Below, piece after piece: positions 18,326-30,914 of a DNA stretch of 64,000 bases. The notes under the pieces are model-generated. The model saw nothing but the letters and a program-made list of their open reading frames with translations. It did no database searches and was not told the origin of the DNA. Numbering within the stretch: position 1 is the stretch's first letter; each line of letters starts with the position of its first letter. Source of the stretch: Luteibacter anthropi. GTDB taxonomy: Bacteria > Pseudomonadota > Gammaproteobacteria > Xanthomonadales > Rhodanobacteraceae. The position numbers were made by a program, and so were the translations under genes. Where the stretch lies: assembly GCF_011759365.1 (NCBI RefSeq), contig NZ_JAARLZ010000007.1:211875-275874 (forward strand), written 5' to 3'.

Positions 18326-18485
18326 GAGCGCGCCCGTGCGCGCGCAACCAACGACAACCTCACCCCTGTAGGAGCGCGCCTTGCGCGCGACCCCAACCAA
18401 CGACAACCTCACCCCTCTGTAGGAGCGCGCCTTGCGCGCGACCGGCTATCGCGAAACCCGGTCGCGCGCAAGGCGCGCTCCTACA
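18322..18485. repeat. REP cluster: three forward copies and one inverted copy
   Basis: GTAGGAGCGCGCC copies begin at 18322, 18368 and 18420, and an inverted copy ends at 18485. The first copy supplies the stop codon of the pseudouridine synthase gene. The spacer CAACCAACGACAACCTCACC repeats between the first copies, so part of the array arose by tandem duplication of about 50 bases. It lies between convergent genes. Confidence 0.9.
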
Positions 18486-18494
18486 AGGTGATGG

Positions 18495-19694
<1,200 letters not shown>

Positions 19695-19780
19695 GGTGCT
19701 GGGTCCGGGAGGGGGTGGAAGACTCCCGATTGTGAGGCCTTTGCGCGCCCGGGAAAACCTTCGCGCGCGCATGGACGGTC

Positions 19781-22700
19781 TCAGTGCAGGCCGAAATCCA
19801 CCCGGGTGGTCTTGCCGGCGTCGTCGATGCCCTTGGCATCGGTCTTGGGCGCCACGACGAAGACGCGCTTGTCGTCGACCTTGCCTTGCAGCCACTGGCG
19901 GACGGCGTTGGCCCGGCGCTCGGCGAGATGGCGCAGGGCGTCGGCATCCACCGGCATGTTCGTTTCCATCAGCGTGCGCATTTCCTCCGGCGGCTGCGAC
20001 TTGGTCAGGCCGATGAAGTTTTTCGGCTTGGGGAACGAGGCATGCCGGTAGGCGCGTTCGAGATATTTCGCCTGTTCGTCGGCGGTGGGCGGCGTGGTGT
20101 CGTCGCCCTTGTCCTTCACCTGCTCGTCGTGGACGAGGTTATCGACCATGACCTTGCGCAGGCCCGTTTCGTCCTTTGCAGGATCGACGCGGCCGACGAT
20201 ATCCAGGCTGATCGAGGGTTTCTGGCTGAGCACCTTCACGATGTCGGCGAGCTTGGCCTGGCCGGCGGCATCCAGCACGTCGGAACCCGGAGCGAATTCC
20301 ACGTAACCCAGGTCTTCCCGGCCGCCGCCGATGGAAGCGAGCAACCGGAACGGCGAAGTGACCGCCTTCACGATGAGGTTGCCTATGGCGCGCCAGACCA
20401 GCCCGCTCAGGCTGAACTGCGGATCGTCGAGTGAACCGCTGACGGGAATGCGGACATCGATATGGCCCTGGGTGTCTTTCAGCAGGGCAACGGCGAGCTT
20501 GACCGGCAGATGGCTGATGCCCGGGCCTTCGATGCGGTCGCCGAAAGTGAGCTGGTCGATGAAGATGTGGTTTTCAGCCGTGAGCTTGCGCTCGTTGAGC
20601 AGATAGTGGACATCGACGTTGAGGCGACCCTTGGTGATCGGGTAGCCGGCGTACTTGCCGGAGTAGGGCGACAGGTTGGCGAGCTGGATGCCTTCGGCCT
20701 TCGCGGTGATGTCGAGGAAGGCCACGGGTGTCAGCGGATTGATCGTGCCGCCGATATCCACGGGCGCGTTGCCGTCGAGCTGGCCTTGCAGGGTGATATC
20801 GGCGGGCGTCGTGGCCGTGTCGGTGCCGAAGCCGCCGATCTTGCCGGTGAGATCGGTGACGTCGGCGGTGTAGTTCGGCTTGATGAAGTTGTCGGTGTAG
20901 TTGAGGTTGCCCTTGGTCAGGCTGATGCGGCCGATGTGGACATCGGCAGGCGGCGCCTGCACGGCCGGGGTTTCTTCTTTCGGCACGGCAGGTGCGGGCG
21001 TGGCCTGCGCCTGTGTCACCGACACGGCACCCTGGGTTTCCGGATGGGCCACGACATCCTGGAGGTTCAGGCGACCGTTCGCGTTGACGATGACACGTGC
21101 ATAGAAATCGTCCAGCGCGAGGCCGCCGATGGCGACATGGGGTACGTCGTCGCCGAAGCGCAACGTCATGCCCGATGCATTGAGCGAGGACCAGCGCAGG
21201 AAGTCGTCGTCGGTAACCTTGTCGAGCACGCGCACCCGGCCCAGCGTGGCATTGCCTCGGTAGGCAAGCAGGGGTGACTGGGTGCCGCGATCGGTGTACC
21301 GCACTTGTCCGTCGAGACTCAGCAATCCGCTGCCCACGCGCACGTTCAGGGGCACGGTTACCAGCGACTGGAGCGGTGCAACATCAAGGCGCGTGGTGGT
21401 GATGCGCAGGTCTGCATCCAGCGGCTGCGGTTTCACGTCACCGCTGACGCTGAAATCGCCTTTGCCCAGGGCACCCTTGAGGTCGAGCTTGACGGTCTTG
21501 CGCATGTCGTCGGACAGGCCGTCGATGCCAAAGGCTTTGGCTTGCAACGTCACGCCGTCGCGCCTGCCGGAGGCGCGCGCGTCGTGCAGGACCACGGTGC
21601 CGTCACTGAGCCCGACATGGGCGATGCTCCAGCGCCAGGCGGAACCATTGGCTGTCGGTGCACGCGCCGCAGGCCTGGCGGGCGGCGGCATGATGCCGGC
21701 GATATCCAGGTTGCCGTTGGCCAGGCGTTTCAGGTCGAGCGTGAGTCCGTCGAGCAATAGCTGATCGACGCGCGCCTCACTGGTGGCCAGATCGACCAGC
21801 GCTATCTTTGCGGTCAGTGATTTCCAGGCTACGGGCGACGCGCTGCCGTTGTGGGGAACCAGCTTGAATCCGTCGAGGGAGGCGTCCGCCCTGGTGATGC
21901 GGATGGCAACGGCATCGTGCCAGTCGAAGTTCAGTTCACCCCTGGCGCTTACGGAGCCACCGGTGATGTCGGCGGCGAGCAGCGGTGGCGTCAGCGGCAT
22001 GAGCGCCGCCAGCGACACGTTTTTCAGATCCAGCGAGCCAGCATAGCGTTGGGCGGCAAGATCGAGCTTGCCCTGGGTGGCGATGGCGCCACCTGCGAGC
22101 CGTGCCTTGACGTCGAGCTGGGCTTCCGGCGCCTTGACCGTGCTGAAACTGCGCAGCGTGCCCTGCAACTGGTCGAGGACCAGGTGGGCGGGCGAGGGGG
22201 CGGCGAGGTCCGCGTATTCGATACGCGCATCGTCGAGAGTGAGCGTATCGATCCTGACATCCGTGGGCTTCGCGTCCGGAGTGGGCGGCGAGGGCGGCCC
22301 CGTCAGTGCGTCGAAGTTGCTCTTGCCGCCGGGCAGGCGGGCGTAACGAAGCGAAAACCCATGCAGTGCAACCTGTCCGAGGCGGTAGCGCGACGTCAAC
22401 GGTTCGAGGGCGGTGAGGCCCAGCTCACCATGGCCGAGCCCCAGCAGGGCGGAGCCGTCCTTGCCAGTCACGCGCAGGTCATCGACGACGAGGCGGCCAT
22501 CGACGACGATGCGCGGCTGGGTATTCGTCATCTGGAAGTGCACGCCCACGCGACCGGACAGCTTGCCGCCGGGCACGGCGACCGGAAGGTCTACGGGCAC
22601 GAAGCCGAGGTAGCGCGGCAGTTCGAGGCGATCCAGCCGCAGGTCGAGCACGGACTCACGGCTATCGGCGAAGGGCTTGGTCTGTCCTTGCAGACGCAAC

Positions 22701-23365
22701 GGACTGCCGTCCACGCTCATCGTGAGCAAGGGCTGCACGTAGATGTCGGCGTCGCTGGGCAGGTTGGCGATGAAGGGCACGCCCAGCTCGATGGCGTCGA
22801 GCTTGTGGGTGGCATCGAGCACGCGGTCGTCGAAGTCCACGCGGCCGCCATGCACGGCGATGTTGGACAGGGCGAAACGTGCCGGATCGGAGGGCCTGGC
22901 ATCTGCCGGCGTGGCAAAGCGCTCGACGATGTCCGTGAAGTTGAAGCGCTGCGGCGCGCTGCGCTGGATATGGACGTAGGGCTGGTCGAGCGTCAGCGAA
23001 TCCAGGATCGGTGCCAGCCGGAACACAGAACTCCAGGAGGCATTGGCGGTGAGCTTGCCGATATCCACGAAGGACGTCTTTGCGTCCTTCTCGCTGATAT
23101 GCAGGCGTTCGACGGTGAGCCTCAGGGTGAACGGATTGAGGCTCACCCGCTCCACGGTCACCGGACGATCAATGGCAGCGCCAAGGCGGCTGGCCAGTTG
23201 CGAGCGAATAAGAGGGGGCGCGGCAAAGAAGCCGAGCAGGCCGAAAACGACCAGCGCAATCACAACGCCAAGAGCGATGCGCCGGGTTCGGCGCGAGCGA
23301 TAGACACCCAGGGCAGCATCGCGCCCTTTCCGCCAGTGGATGGTCCGTTTCCTGGGTGTGTCCAT
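19781..23365 (-). CDS. Giant AsmA-like DUF748 protein
   Basis: A protein of 1194 residues with a basic N-terminus, a single transmembrane helix at about residues 30-49 and a long periplasmic body of repeated beta-rich segments (for example [25 protein letters not shown]). [21 protein letters not shown] near the C-terminus and the final [17 protein letters not shown] region are typical of DUF748 proteins. AsmA/YhdP relatives are proposed to bridge the inner and outer membranes and move phospholipids; that role here is inferred from family. GAGGGG precedes the ATG. It lies between tdh and kbl on the same strand, preceded by a strong hairpin. Confidence 0.88.
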   Translation of the reverse strand: MDTPRKRTIHWRKGRDAALGVYRSRRTRRIALGVVIALVVFGLLGFFAAPPLIRSQLASRLGAAIDRPVTVERVSLNPFTLRLTVERLHISEKDAKTSFVDIGKLTANASWSSVFRLAPILDSLTLDQPYVHIQRSAPQRFNFTDIVERFATPADARPSDPARFALSNIAVHGGRVDFDDRVLDATHKLDAIELGVPFIANLPSDADIYVQPLLTMSVDGSPLRLQGQTKPFADSRESVLDLRLDRLELPRYLGFVPVDLPVAVPGGKLSGRVGVHFQMTNTQPRIVVDGRLVVDDLRVTGKDGSALLGLGHGELGLTALEPLTSRYRLGQVALHGFSLRYARLPGGKSNFDALTGPPSPPTPDAKPTDVRIDTLTLDDARIEYADLAAPSPAHLVLDQLQGTLRSFSTVKAPEAQLDVKARLAGGAIATQGKLDLAAQRYAGSLDLKNVSLAALMPLTPPLLAADITGGSVSARGELNFDWHDAVAIRITRADASLDGFKLVPHNGSASPVAWKSLTAKIALVDLATSEARVDQLLLDGLTLDLKRLANGNLDIAGIMPPPARPAARAPTANGSAWRWSIAHVGLSDGTVVLHDARASGRRDGVTLQAKAFGIDGLSDDMRKTVKLDLKGALGKGDFSVSGDVKPQPLDADLRITTTRLDVAPLQSLVTVPLNVRVGSGLLSLDGQVRYTDRGTQSPLLAYRGNATLGRVRVLDKVTDDDFLRWSSLNASGMTLRFGDDVPHVAIGGLALDDFYARVIVNANGRLNLQDVVAHPETQGAVSVTQAQATPAPAVPKEETPAVQAPPADVHIGRISLTKGNLNYTDNFIKPNYTADVTDLTGKIGGFGTDTATTPADITLQGQLDGNAPVDIGGTINPLTPVAFLDITAKAEGIQLANLSPYSGKYAGYPITKGRLNVDVHYLLNERKLTAENHIFIDQLTFGDRIEGPGISHLPVKLAVALLKDTQGHIDVRIPVSGSLDDPQFSLSGLVWRAIGNLIVKAVTSPFRLLASIGGGREDLGYVEFAPGSDVLDAAGQAKLADIVKVLSQKPSISLDIVGRVDPAKDETGLRKVMVDNLVHDEQVKDKGDDTTPPTADEQAKYLERAYRHASFPKPKNFIGLTKSQPPEEMRTLMETNMPVDADALRHLAERRANAVRQWLQGKVDDKRVFVVAPKTDAKGIDDAGKTTRVDFGLH

Positions 23366-23441
23366 GGTGAAGCCCCTCGTGTCCGTGGCCCCTGGCGGCA
23401 GTGTAATCCCTGCCAGGGCTGAAAAGAGGGGGCGATAGTAA

Positions 23442-23465
23442 ACAGCCCCGCTGAAGCGGGGCTGT
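23442..23465. repeat. Strong hairpin between tdh and the DUF748 gene
   Basis: Perfect 10-base arms ACAGCCCCGC and GCGGGGCTGT flank a TGAA loop. The minus-strand sequence beyond it is TTACTATCG, not a clean T-run, so it may be a weak terminator, an mRNA-stabilising 3' structure of the tdh transcript, or both. Confidence 0.6.
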
Positions 23466-23508
23466 AAGCCGCGACTCAGGAAGCCGCGGCGGGGGAGGGA
23501 TTACGCCC

Positions 23509-24543
23509 TCAGGTCCAGGAGCAGACCACCTTGCCGCAATGGCCGGCGTCCATCAGGTCGAAACCCTTCTGGAAGTCGTCGATGGCGATCTGATGGGTGA
23601 GCACCTTCTGAAGCGGGAAGCCGGTGAGCACCATCTGGGTCATCTTGTACCAGGTCTCATACATCTTGCGGCCGTAGATGCCCTGCAGGGTGAGGCCCTT
23701 GAAGATGACCTTGTCCCAGTCGATGCCGGCGCCGCGCGGCATGATGCCGAGCATGGCGATCTTGCCGCCGTGGTACATGCACTCGAGCATGTCGTTGAAG
23801 GCGCGCGGGTTGCCGCTCATTTCCAGGCCAACGTCGAAGCCTTCGATGTGCAGATCCTTCACGACGTCCTTCAGCGACTGGTTGGCCACGTTGACCACGC
23901 GGGTGGCGCCCATGTCGGCAGCCAGCTTCAGGCGGTAATCGTTGACGTCGGTGATCACCACGTTGCGGGCGCCCACGTGCTTGGCGATGCCGGCAGCGAT
24001 GATGCCGATGGGACCGGCGCCGGTGATGAGCACGTCTTCGCCGATCAGGTCGAATTCGAGGGCGCAGTGCGCGGCGTTGCCGTAGGGGTCGAAGAACGCA
24101 GCCAGCTCCGAAGGGATCTGGTCGGGGATCGGCCACAGGTTGGAGGCCGGCATGGTCATGTATTCGGCGAAGGCGCCGTTGCGGTTCACGCCGATGCCCA
24201 CGGTGTTCGGGCACAGGTGCTGGCGGCCGGCGCGGCAGTTGCGGCAGTGGCCGCACACGATGTGGCCTTCGGCGGAGACGCGGTCGCCCACCTTGTAGCC
24301 GGTGACGCCCGGGCCCATCTCGACGACGCGGCCGACGAACTCGTGGCCGATGGTGAGGCCCGGCTTGATGGTGCGCTGGGACCACTCGTCCCATTTGTAG
24401 ATGTGCAGGTCGGTGCCGCAGATCGCGGTTTTCTCGAGCTTGATCAGCACCTCGTTCGGGCCGACCTGCGGTACCGGCACTTCTTCCATCCAGATGCCCG
24501 GTTCGGCCTTGCGCTTTACCAGCGCCTTCATCGTCTGCTGCAT
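23509..24543 (-). CDS. tdh: L-threonine 3-dehydrogenase
   Basis: A 344-residue zinc-dependent medium-chain dehydrogenase. Catalytic zinc ligands are C42 in [11 protein letters not shown] and H67-E68 in TIGHEFVG. Structural zinc cysteines are C97, C100, C103 and C111. GAGPIG in [20 protein letters not shown] is the NAD-binding loop. [13 protein letters not shown] and [21 protein letters not shown] features match Tdh closely. It oxidises threonine to 2-amino-3-oxobutyrate, the substrate of Kbl. The ATG at 24543 gives [22 protein letters not shown] four residues on is also possible. Confidence 0.96.
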   Translation of the reverse strand: MQQTMKALVKRKAEPGIWMEEVPVPQVGPNEVLIKLEKTAICGTDLHIYKWDEWSQRTIKPGLTIGHEFVGRVVEMGPGVTGYKVGDRVSAEGHIVCGHCRNCRAGRQHLCPNTVGIGVNRNGAFAEYMTMPASNLWPIPDQIPSELAAFFDPYGNAAHCALEFDLIGEDVLITGAGPIGIIAAGIAKHVGARNVVITDVNDYRLKLAADMGATRVVNVANQSLKDVVKDLHIEGFDVGLEMSGNPRAFNDMLECMYHGGKIAMLGIMPRGAGIDWDKVIFKGLTLQGIYGRKMYETWYKMTQMVLTGFPLQKVLTHQIAIDDFQKGFDLMDAGHCGKVVCSWT

Positions 24544-24594
24544 GGTCGTTCGTATTCCGTGGGAGGGAGGGTCCGCGACGCGAACCAAACCGGC

Positions 24595-24600
24595 ATTATA
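24595..24600 (-). promoter_or_regulatory. Putative -10 element of tdh
   Basis: TATAAT on the minus strand lies 51 bases upstream of the tdh ATG, within the 160-base divergent region shared with the S46 peptidase gene. No clear -35 was found. Confidence 0.45.
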
Positions 24601-24703
24601 GGCGTGCCGGAAGCGCCTATCTTGTGCGCTGCGCCATTGCCAGCGAACGCCCACCCCTCTATGGTCGCAAGGATTTGCGAACCAGACAGGGGTCCCCTAC
24701 ACG

Positions 24704-26857
24704 ATGCGAATCCGCACGATGATACTCAGCGCCGCGATGGCACTTGCCCTCGATGCCAAGGCCGACGAAGGCATGTGGATGCCGTCGCAGCTGCCCAGCA
24801 TTGCGAAGAACCTCAAGGAAGCCGGCTTCCGCGGCGATGCCCGTGATCTGGCCGACCTGACCCGCGCACCGCTCAATGCCGTGGTGCGCGTCGGCGGTGG
24901 TACTGGCTCCTTCGTGTCCGACGATGGCCTGGTGGTCACCAATCACCACGTGGCTTTCGGCGTGATCCAGTACAACTCGCGCCCCGACCGCGACCTCATC
25001 ACCAACGGCTACGTCGCCGCCGACCGGGCGGCCGAGCTGCCGGCCAACCCGGACTATCGCCTGCGCGTCACCGTCGGCTTCGACAAGGTGACCGAGCGCA
25101 TCCTCGCCAACGCGAAGGGCAAGAGCGGTCGCGCGTACTACGATGCCGTGGACGCCGCCAGCAAGGCCCTCGTGGCCGAGTGCGAGAAGGAAGAGGGCGT
25201 CCGTTGCAGCGTGGCCAACATGTTCTACGGCCGCGACTTCTACCTCGTGAAGCAACTCGAACTGCGCGACCTGCGCCTCGTGTACGCACCGCCGCGCGCC
25301 ATCGGCAACTACGGCGACGAGATCGACAACTTCGTGTGGCCGCGCCATGCCGGCGACTTCACCATCCTGCGTGCCTATGTCGGCGCCGATGGCAAGCCGG
25401 CCGACTACTCGCCGGACAACAAGCCCTACCATCCGCCGTCGCACCTGAAGCTCGCCACCGAAGGCGTGGCAGAGGGCGATTTCGTGATGCTGGCCGGTTA
25501 CCCGGGCATCACCTACCGTCATCGCACGGCCGCCGAATTCGCCGACCAGGTGCAGTGGCGCCTGCCGACCACGGTCGCGGTGATGAAGGAACTGCAGGAC
25601 ATCATCGAAGCCCAGGGCAAGACCGACAAGGAAGCCGGCATCCGCTACGCCTCGCAGCTGCAGTCGCTGAAGAACGGCATCAAGCGATTCAGCGGCGAGC
25701 TGGAAGGCCTGGAACGCAGCGACGCCGTCACCACGCGTCGCGAGGACGAAACCGCGATGCTGGCCTGGCTGGCCACGCGCCCCGAAGCGAAGACGCTCAA
25801 GCCACAGATCGACCAGGTCATGACGCTGATCGCCCAGGGCAAGGACACGCGCGAGCGCGACCTGCTGCTGGCGGTGCTCAACACCCAGACCCAGCTGCTG
25901 CGCGGCGCACTTGCGATAGACCGCCTGTCCGTGGAGCGGCCGAAGGCCGATGCCGATCGCGAATCCGGCTACCAGAAGCGCGACGAGGAACTGATCCAGA
26001 GCCAGCTGAAGCAGATCCAGCGCCGTTACGATCCGCGCGTGGAGAAGGCCTTCGTCACGGCCCTGATGACGCGATACCAGAAGCTGCCCGCCTCGCAGCA
26101 TCTCGCCGAGGTCGACAAGGTCTTCGGTCGTACGCCGGATGAACTGGCGAAGGCACTCGATGCCATCTATGCCGGCACGAAGTTCAGCGACGAAGCCGAG
26201 CGCCTGCGTCTGTTTGGCGCATCGCCGGCCGAAATCGAAAAGAGCAACGATCCGCTGTTGGTGGCCGCACGCACGCTGCGCCCTGCCTTGCTGCGCACGG
26301 ATGAAGAGCGCAAGAGCCGTGACGGCGACCTGCTGCGCCTGCGCCCGGCCTACATGGAAGCGCTCATCGGTTACCGCGAAAAGCAGGGCCGGGCCGTGTA
26401 TCCGGATGCCAACTCCACGCTGCGCGTGAGCTACGGCAAGGTCACGCCGCTGATCGCCCGCGATGCCGTGGCCTACGCGCCGCTCACCACCGTGAAGGGC
26501 ATCGTCGAGAAGAACACCGGCAAGGCACCGTTCGATGCGCCGAAGCCGCTGCTCGACGCCATCCGCAAGGGCGACTTCGCTGGCTATGCCGACCCGAAGA
26601 CGGGCGACATGCCGGTGGACTTCCTCAGCAACCTCGACACCACGGGCGGCAACTCGGGCTCGCCGGTGCTGAACGCGAAGGGCGAGCTGGTGGGCCTCAA
26701 CTTCGACAGCAACTGGGAAGCCGTCAGCGCCAGCTGGATGTACGACCCACGCTACAAGCGGGCCATCCACGTGGACATGCGCTACATGCGCTGGCTGATG
26801 GACAAGGTGTACCCGTCGCCGGCCCTGCTGCGTGAGCTGGGTGTTCCCGGCAAGTGA
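24704..26857 (+). CDS. S46 dipeptidyl-peptidase, DPP11-like
   Basis: A 717-residue exported serine peptidase with a signal peptide over residues 1-20. LVVTNHHVAFG (78-86) carries the catalytic His, the DNFVWPRHAGDF region the Asp, and TTGGNSGSPV the Ser (S651). The specificity position 18 residues after the Ser is S669, in LNFDSNWE. In characterised S46 enzymes, Arg or Ser here goes with cleavage after Asp/Glu (DPP11) and Gly with hydrophobic P1 (DPP7). This copy should therefore prefer acidic dipeptides. It is followed 111 bases downstream by a second S46 gene with Gly at that site. No S46 member is an endopeptidase; they release dipeptides from N-termini in the periplasm. Confidence 0.93.
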   Translation: MRIRTMILSAAMALALDAKADEGMWMPSQLPSIAKNLKEAGFRGDARDLADLTRAPLNAVVRVGGGTGSFVSDDGLVVTNHHVAFGVIQYNSRPDRDLITNGYVAADRAAELPANPDYRLRVTVGFDKVTERILANAKGKSGRAYYDAVDAASKALVAECEKEEGVRCSVANMFYGRDFYLVKQLELRDLRLVYAPPRAIGNYGDEIDNFVWPRHAGDFTILRAYVGADGKPADYSPDNKPYHPPSHLKLATEGVAEGDFVMLAGYPGITYRHRTAAEFADQVQWRLPTTVAVMKELQDIIEAQGKTDKEAGIRYASQLQSLKNGIKRFSGELEGLERSDAVTTRREDETAMLAWLATRPEAKTLKPQIDQVMTLIAQGKDTRERDLLLAVLNTQTQLLRGALAIDRLSVERPKADADRESGYQKRDEELIQSQLKQIQRRYDPRVEKAFVTALMTRYQKLPASQHLAEVDKVFGRTPDELAKALDAIYAGTKFSDEAERLRLFGASPAEIEKSNDPLLVAARTLRPALLRTDEERKSRDGDLLRLRPAYMEALIGYREKQGRAVYPDANSTLRVSYGKVTPLIARDAVAYAPLTTVKGIVEKNTGKAPFDAPKPLLDAIRKGDFAGYADPKTGDMPVDFLSNLDTTGGNSGSPVLNAKGELVGLNFDSNWEAVSASWMYDPRYKRAIHVDMRYMRWLMDKVYPSPALLRELGVPGK

Positions 26858-26968
26858 TGCCGCAGCATGACCTCCGGCACATCCGTGCCGGAGGTCGCTG
26901 CGCCACTGTTACTGTGTAACGGCATGCCCAGGGGCAGAGCCGTTGTCGTTCCTCCAGGAGAATCCTCA

Positions 26969-29131
<2,163 letters not shown>

Positions 29132-29140
29132 GATGGCGGG

Positions 29141-29163
29141 CAGGGTGCGAGTATCGCACCCTG
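29141..29163 (+). terminator. First hairpin after the S46 gene pair
   Basis: Perfect arms CAGGGTGCGA and TCGCACCCTG with a GTA loop, ten bases past the stop codon. It lacks its own T-run and probably acts with the adjoining terminator as a 3' stabiliser. Confidence 0.6.
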
Positions 29164-29172
29164 TTCCCGGGC

Positions 29173-29205
29173 AAAAAAAACCGCCGGGTTGTCGGCGGTT
29201 TTTTT
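29173..29205. terminator. Bidirectional Rho-independent terminator
   Basis: A-run, stem CCGCC/GGCGG extended by A-T pairs, then seven T residues. It serves the S46 genes from the left and the small membrane protein gene on the minus strand from the right. Confidence 0.9.
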
Positions 29206-29229
29206 ATGGCCAATGAGGCGATGGCATTG

Positions 29230-29409
29230 TCAGAAGATGAGCCCCATGAGCTTTACGAAGCCAACCGCAGCAGCAAACAGGCCGGCTGTGGCAACGAATG
29301 GATACCAGCGGGCTTCAGCGTTGATCTTCGCCGTTTCGGCCATCAGCTTTCCGATTTCGGCTCGGATTTTCTCTCGCTCGTCGCGGGTCATGGTCTGGGC
29401 GTCGGTCAT
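29230..29409 (-). CDS. Small membrane protein, paralogue A
   Basis: A 59-residue protein: a charged helix at residues 8-34 (TRDEREKIRAEIGKLMAETA) followed by a WYPF junction and one transmembrane helix at 37-58. It is clearly related to the small protein at 30148-30351: both have KLMAET-x-KI-x-AE followed by an aromatic pair, Pro and a hydrophobic segment. The shared pattern in two independent ORFs argues that both are real genes. GGA lies about 10 bases before the ATG. Function unknown; the layout (amphipathic helix plus one membrane helix) is compatible with a membrane-anchored regulator or a holin-like protein, without proof. Confidence 0.75.
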   Translation of the reverse strand: MTDAQTMTRDEREKIRAEIGKLMAETAKINAEARWYPFVATAGLFAAAVGFVKLMGLIF

Positions 29410-29428
29410 CGGTTTTGTCCAAGCCTAT

Positions 29429-29493
29429 CACTATCGAAGCGGCGAGTTGCCGGGAGTTGCTGCCTGCGAAGCAGCACTATCGCCACGATAGTG
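29429..29493. repeat. Three CACTATCG motifs upstream of small protein A
   Basis: CACTATCG occurs at 29429-29436 and 29475-29482, and inverted (CGATAGTG) at 29486-29493. The last two form a perfect 8-base dyad with a 3-base loop. All lie within 85 bases of the small-gene start, so they may be operator sites. Confidence 0.4.
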
Positions 29494-29593
29494 GCCGACT
29501 ATTGCCGTGTCTTTCGGCCAATGGCTCGTGTGTCCGTAAGAGGCGTTAATCACGTCATTCGGCCAAAGCCGACAAAACGCAAAGTTCAGGCTG

Positions 29594-29977
29594 TCAGATG
29601 CTGTATCCGATGGCGCCGACGTACACGAGTTCGAATCCTTCATACGTCACTGAACGAGGCTGGGCTATCTGTTCGGTGTTGATGAAAAGCAATGCGTTTG
29701 CATCATCCAGTCCCTTCGAGCGAGCGGCTTCGCACAGGGCCGCAGACCATTCCGAGGCATAGGAATGCGGCGCGAAGAATTCCTCAAGTGATGCCCCGGG
29801 AGAACGCTCGCCGGTCTCCATGAAGTCGTGATCGCAGAATCGCTCACCCTGCGATGCGTAGAAGGCGGAGATGGGCTCGTCGTCGTCCCGGTCGTAGTGC
29901 TCGGCAAGAAATTCGTTGAATCGTGCCGTATCCGTTACGCGGCCAAGATAGAAGTGGGACGTTTCCCGGGTGCGCAT
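29594..29977 (-). CDS. Imm22-like immunity protein (DUF4284)
   Basis: A 127-residue acidic protein. HFYLGRVTDTARFNEFLAEHYDRDDDEP, ISAFYASQG-x-x-FCDHDFMET and ANALLFINTEQ match the shape of the immunity protein 22 family, whose members neutralise contact-dependent or polymorphic toxins. No toxin gene, Rhs/VgrG or CdiA-like tip is visible within the window, so it is either an orphan immunity gene or the family match is loose. GGGGA precedes the ATG at 29977. It lies between two paralogous small membrane protein genes, all on the minus strand. Confidence 0.7.
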   Translation of the reverse strand: MRTRETSHFYLGRVTDTARFNEFLAEHYDRDDDEPISAFYASQGERFCDHDFMETGERSPGASLEEFFAPHSYASEWSAALCEAARSKGLDDANALLFINTEQIAQPRSVTYEGFELVYVGAIGYSI

Positions 29978-30019
29978 GCGAATCCCCGTCGCGATGATGC
30001 TGCATCGCCATCATCCATT

Positions 30020-30065
30020 TCATCCACAGCCCGTGTGGATAGTCGCTGCATAACATTGTGGATAA
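30020..30065. promoter_or_regulatory. Cluster of three DnaA-box-like sites
   Basis: TCATCCACA at 30020-30028 (8 of 9), TGTGGATAG at 30034-30042 (8 of 9, inverted) and TGTGGATAA at 30057-30065 (9 of 9, inverted) match the consensus TTATCCACA. They lie 43-88 bases upstream of the Imm22-like gene. No dnaA or dnaN gene is near, so this is not an obvious chromosome origin. Confidence 0.45.
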
Positions 30066-30147
30066 CCCTCTCCGGGCCTTGTGCGGCAACGGCTCGGGTT
30101 GGTGTGGTCAATGTGTCGCCAGCAGGGCGCCACGGATGACTCTGCGA

Positions 30148-30351
30148 TTAGAGCAACTTCACGATGATCGCCGCGGCAACGCCCAGGGCGCTTACGACGA
30201 TCGCTCCGAAGGCGACCGCTGGGTAGTACTTCTGCTCGGCCTGGATCTTTGAGGTTTCAGCGCTGATCTTCATGGTTTCTGCCATGAGCTTGCTGATGTT
30301 GGCGCTGATCTGAAGACGGTCGATGTCGCTCATGGTTCTGGCCTCGGCCAT
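30148..30351 (-). CDS. Small membrane protein, paralogue B
   Basis: A 67-residue protein: a helical, charged N-terminal half (RLQISANISKLMAETMKISA and onward to residue 43) and one transmembrane helix at about 45-66. It shares the KLMAET-x-KI-x-AE...YYP pattern with paralogue A at 29230-29409. AGGAG stands 7 bases before the ATG at 30351; MSDID at residue 7 is an alternative start. Unknown function. The two copies flanking an Imm22-like gene suggest local duplication or a small accessory cassette. Confidence 0.78.
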   Translation of the reverse strand: MAEARTMSDIDRLQISANISKLMAETMKISAETSKIQAEQKYYPAVAFGAIVVSALGVAAAIIVKLL

Positions 30352-30385
30352 GGGTGCGCTCCTAGGTTAGCACTGTTGGATCAGT

Positions 30386-30411
30386 CCGGTGCCGGGGTGA
30401 CCCGACACCGG
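30386..30411. repeat. Hairpin in the gap after the HIT gene
   Basis: CCGGTGCCGGG and CCCGACACCGG form an 11-base stem with one G-T wobble and a GTGA loop. There is no T-run on the minus side, so it is an uncertain terminator for the dienelactone hydrolase/HIT operon. Confidence 0.45.
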
Positions 30412-30497
30412 ATGGCAGTTCCCGAGAGTACATTTCCGGCCGTGAAGTGGCTTTCGGCCGGATGCCTCGATCCCCGTAAGGATTAGGCCCGACAGAT

Positions 30498-30914
30498 TCA
30501 GAGCGGAGCCAGCAGCGAGCGCAACGTCTTCAAGCATTCGTCCAGTGCGGTGTCCGCATACGGCTCGGCCTTGCCGGAGCCCCACACGGGGCCGGGCCAC
30601 GCAGCGTCGCCTTCCGTGCGGGCCACCACATGCACATGCAACTGCCGGACGATATTGCCCAGCGCACCGATGTTGAGCTTGTCGCAGGGGGCGACGGCAC
30701 GCAGCGCGGCGCCTGCCGCATCCACCTCGCGCCAGAGAGTGGCGCGATCGGACTCGGAGAGATCGGTGACCTCCACGAGTCCGGGCTGTCTCGGTACCAG
30801 TACCAGCCACGCAAAGCGCGCATCGCGCATCAGCAGCACGCGACACAGCGGCAGGTCGCCGACGACGACGGTGTCGCCGGCGAGCCTGGGGTCGAGGTCG
30901 AACGCCGTGTTCAC
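30498..30914 (-). CDS. HIT-family nucleotide hydrolase-like protein
   Basis: A 138-residue histidine-triad protein. QLHVHVVART is a degenerate HIT motif (normally H-x-H-x-H); the final His of the triad is replaced, since only HVHVV with the preceding QL is present. This is common in a DUF-like HIT subgroup of proteobacteria, and catalytic activity is uncertain. Start: the GTG at 30914 overlaps the TGA of the dienelactone hydrolase gene (GTGA), giving translational coupling; longer in-frame starts lie inside that gene. Confidence 0.85.
   Translation of the reverse strand: MNTAFDLDPRLAGDTVVVGDLPLCRVLLMRDARFAWLVLVPRQPGLVEVTDLSESDRATLWREVDAAGAALRAVAPCDKLNIGALGNIVRQLHVHVVARTEGDAAWPGPVWGSGKAEPYADTALDECLKTLRSLLAPL

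Noticed and set aside
18322..18485. CRISPR array
   Set aside because: The repeats are REP units in both orientations with near-identical spacers, and there are no cas genes.
21851..23422. A 523-codon open frame on the plus strand opposite the DUF748 gene
   Set aside because: Compositional shadow of the minus-strand gene, no domain.
24659..26770. A 703-codon open frame on the minus strand opposite the DPP11-like gene
   Set aside because: GC-driven antisense frame; no domain, and the plus-strand S46 motifs are unambiguous.
30020..30065. Chromosomal replication origin
   Set aside because: Only three DnaA-box-like sites, no AT-rich unwinding region, and no dnaA, dnaN or gidA nearby.
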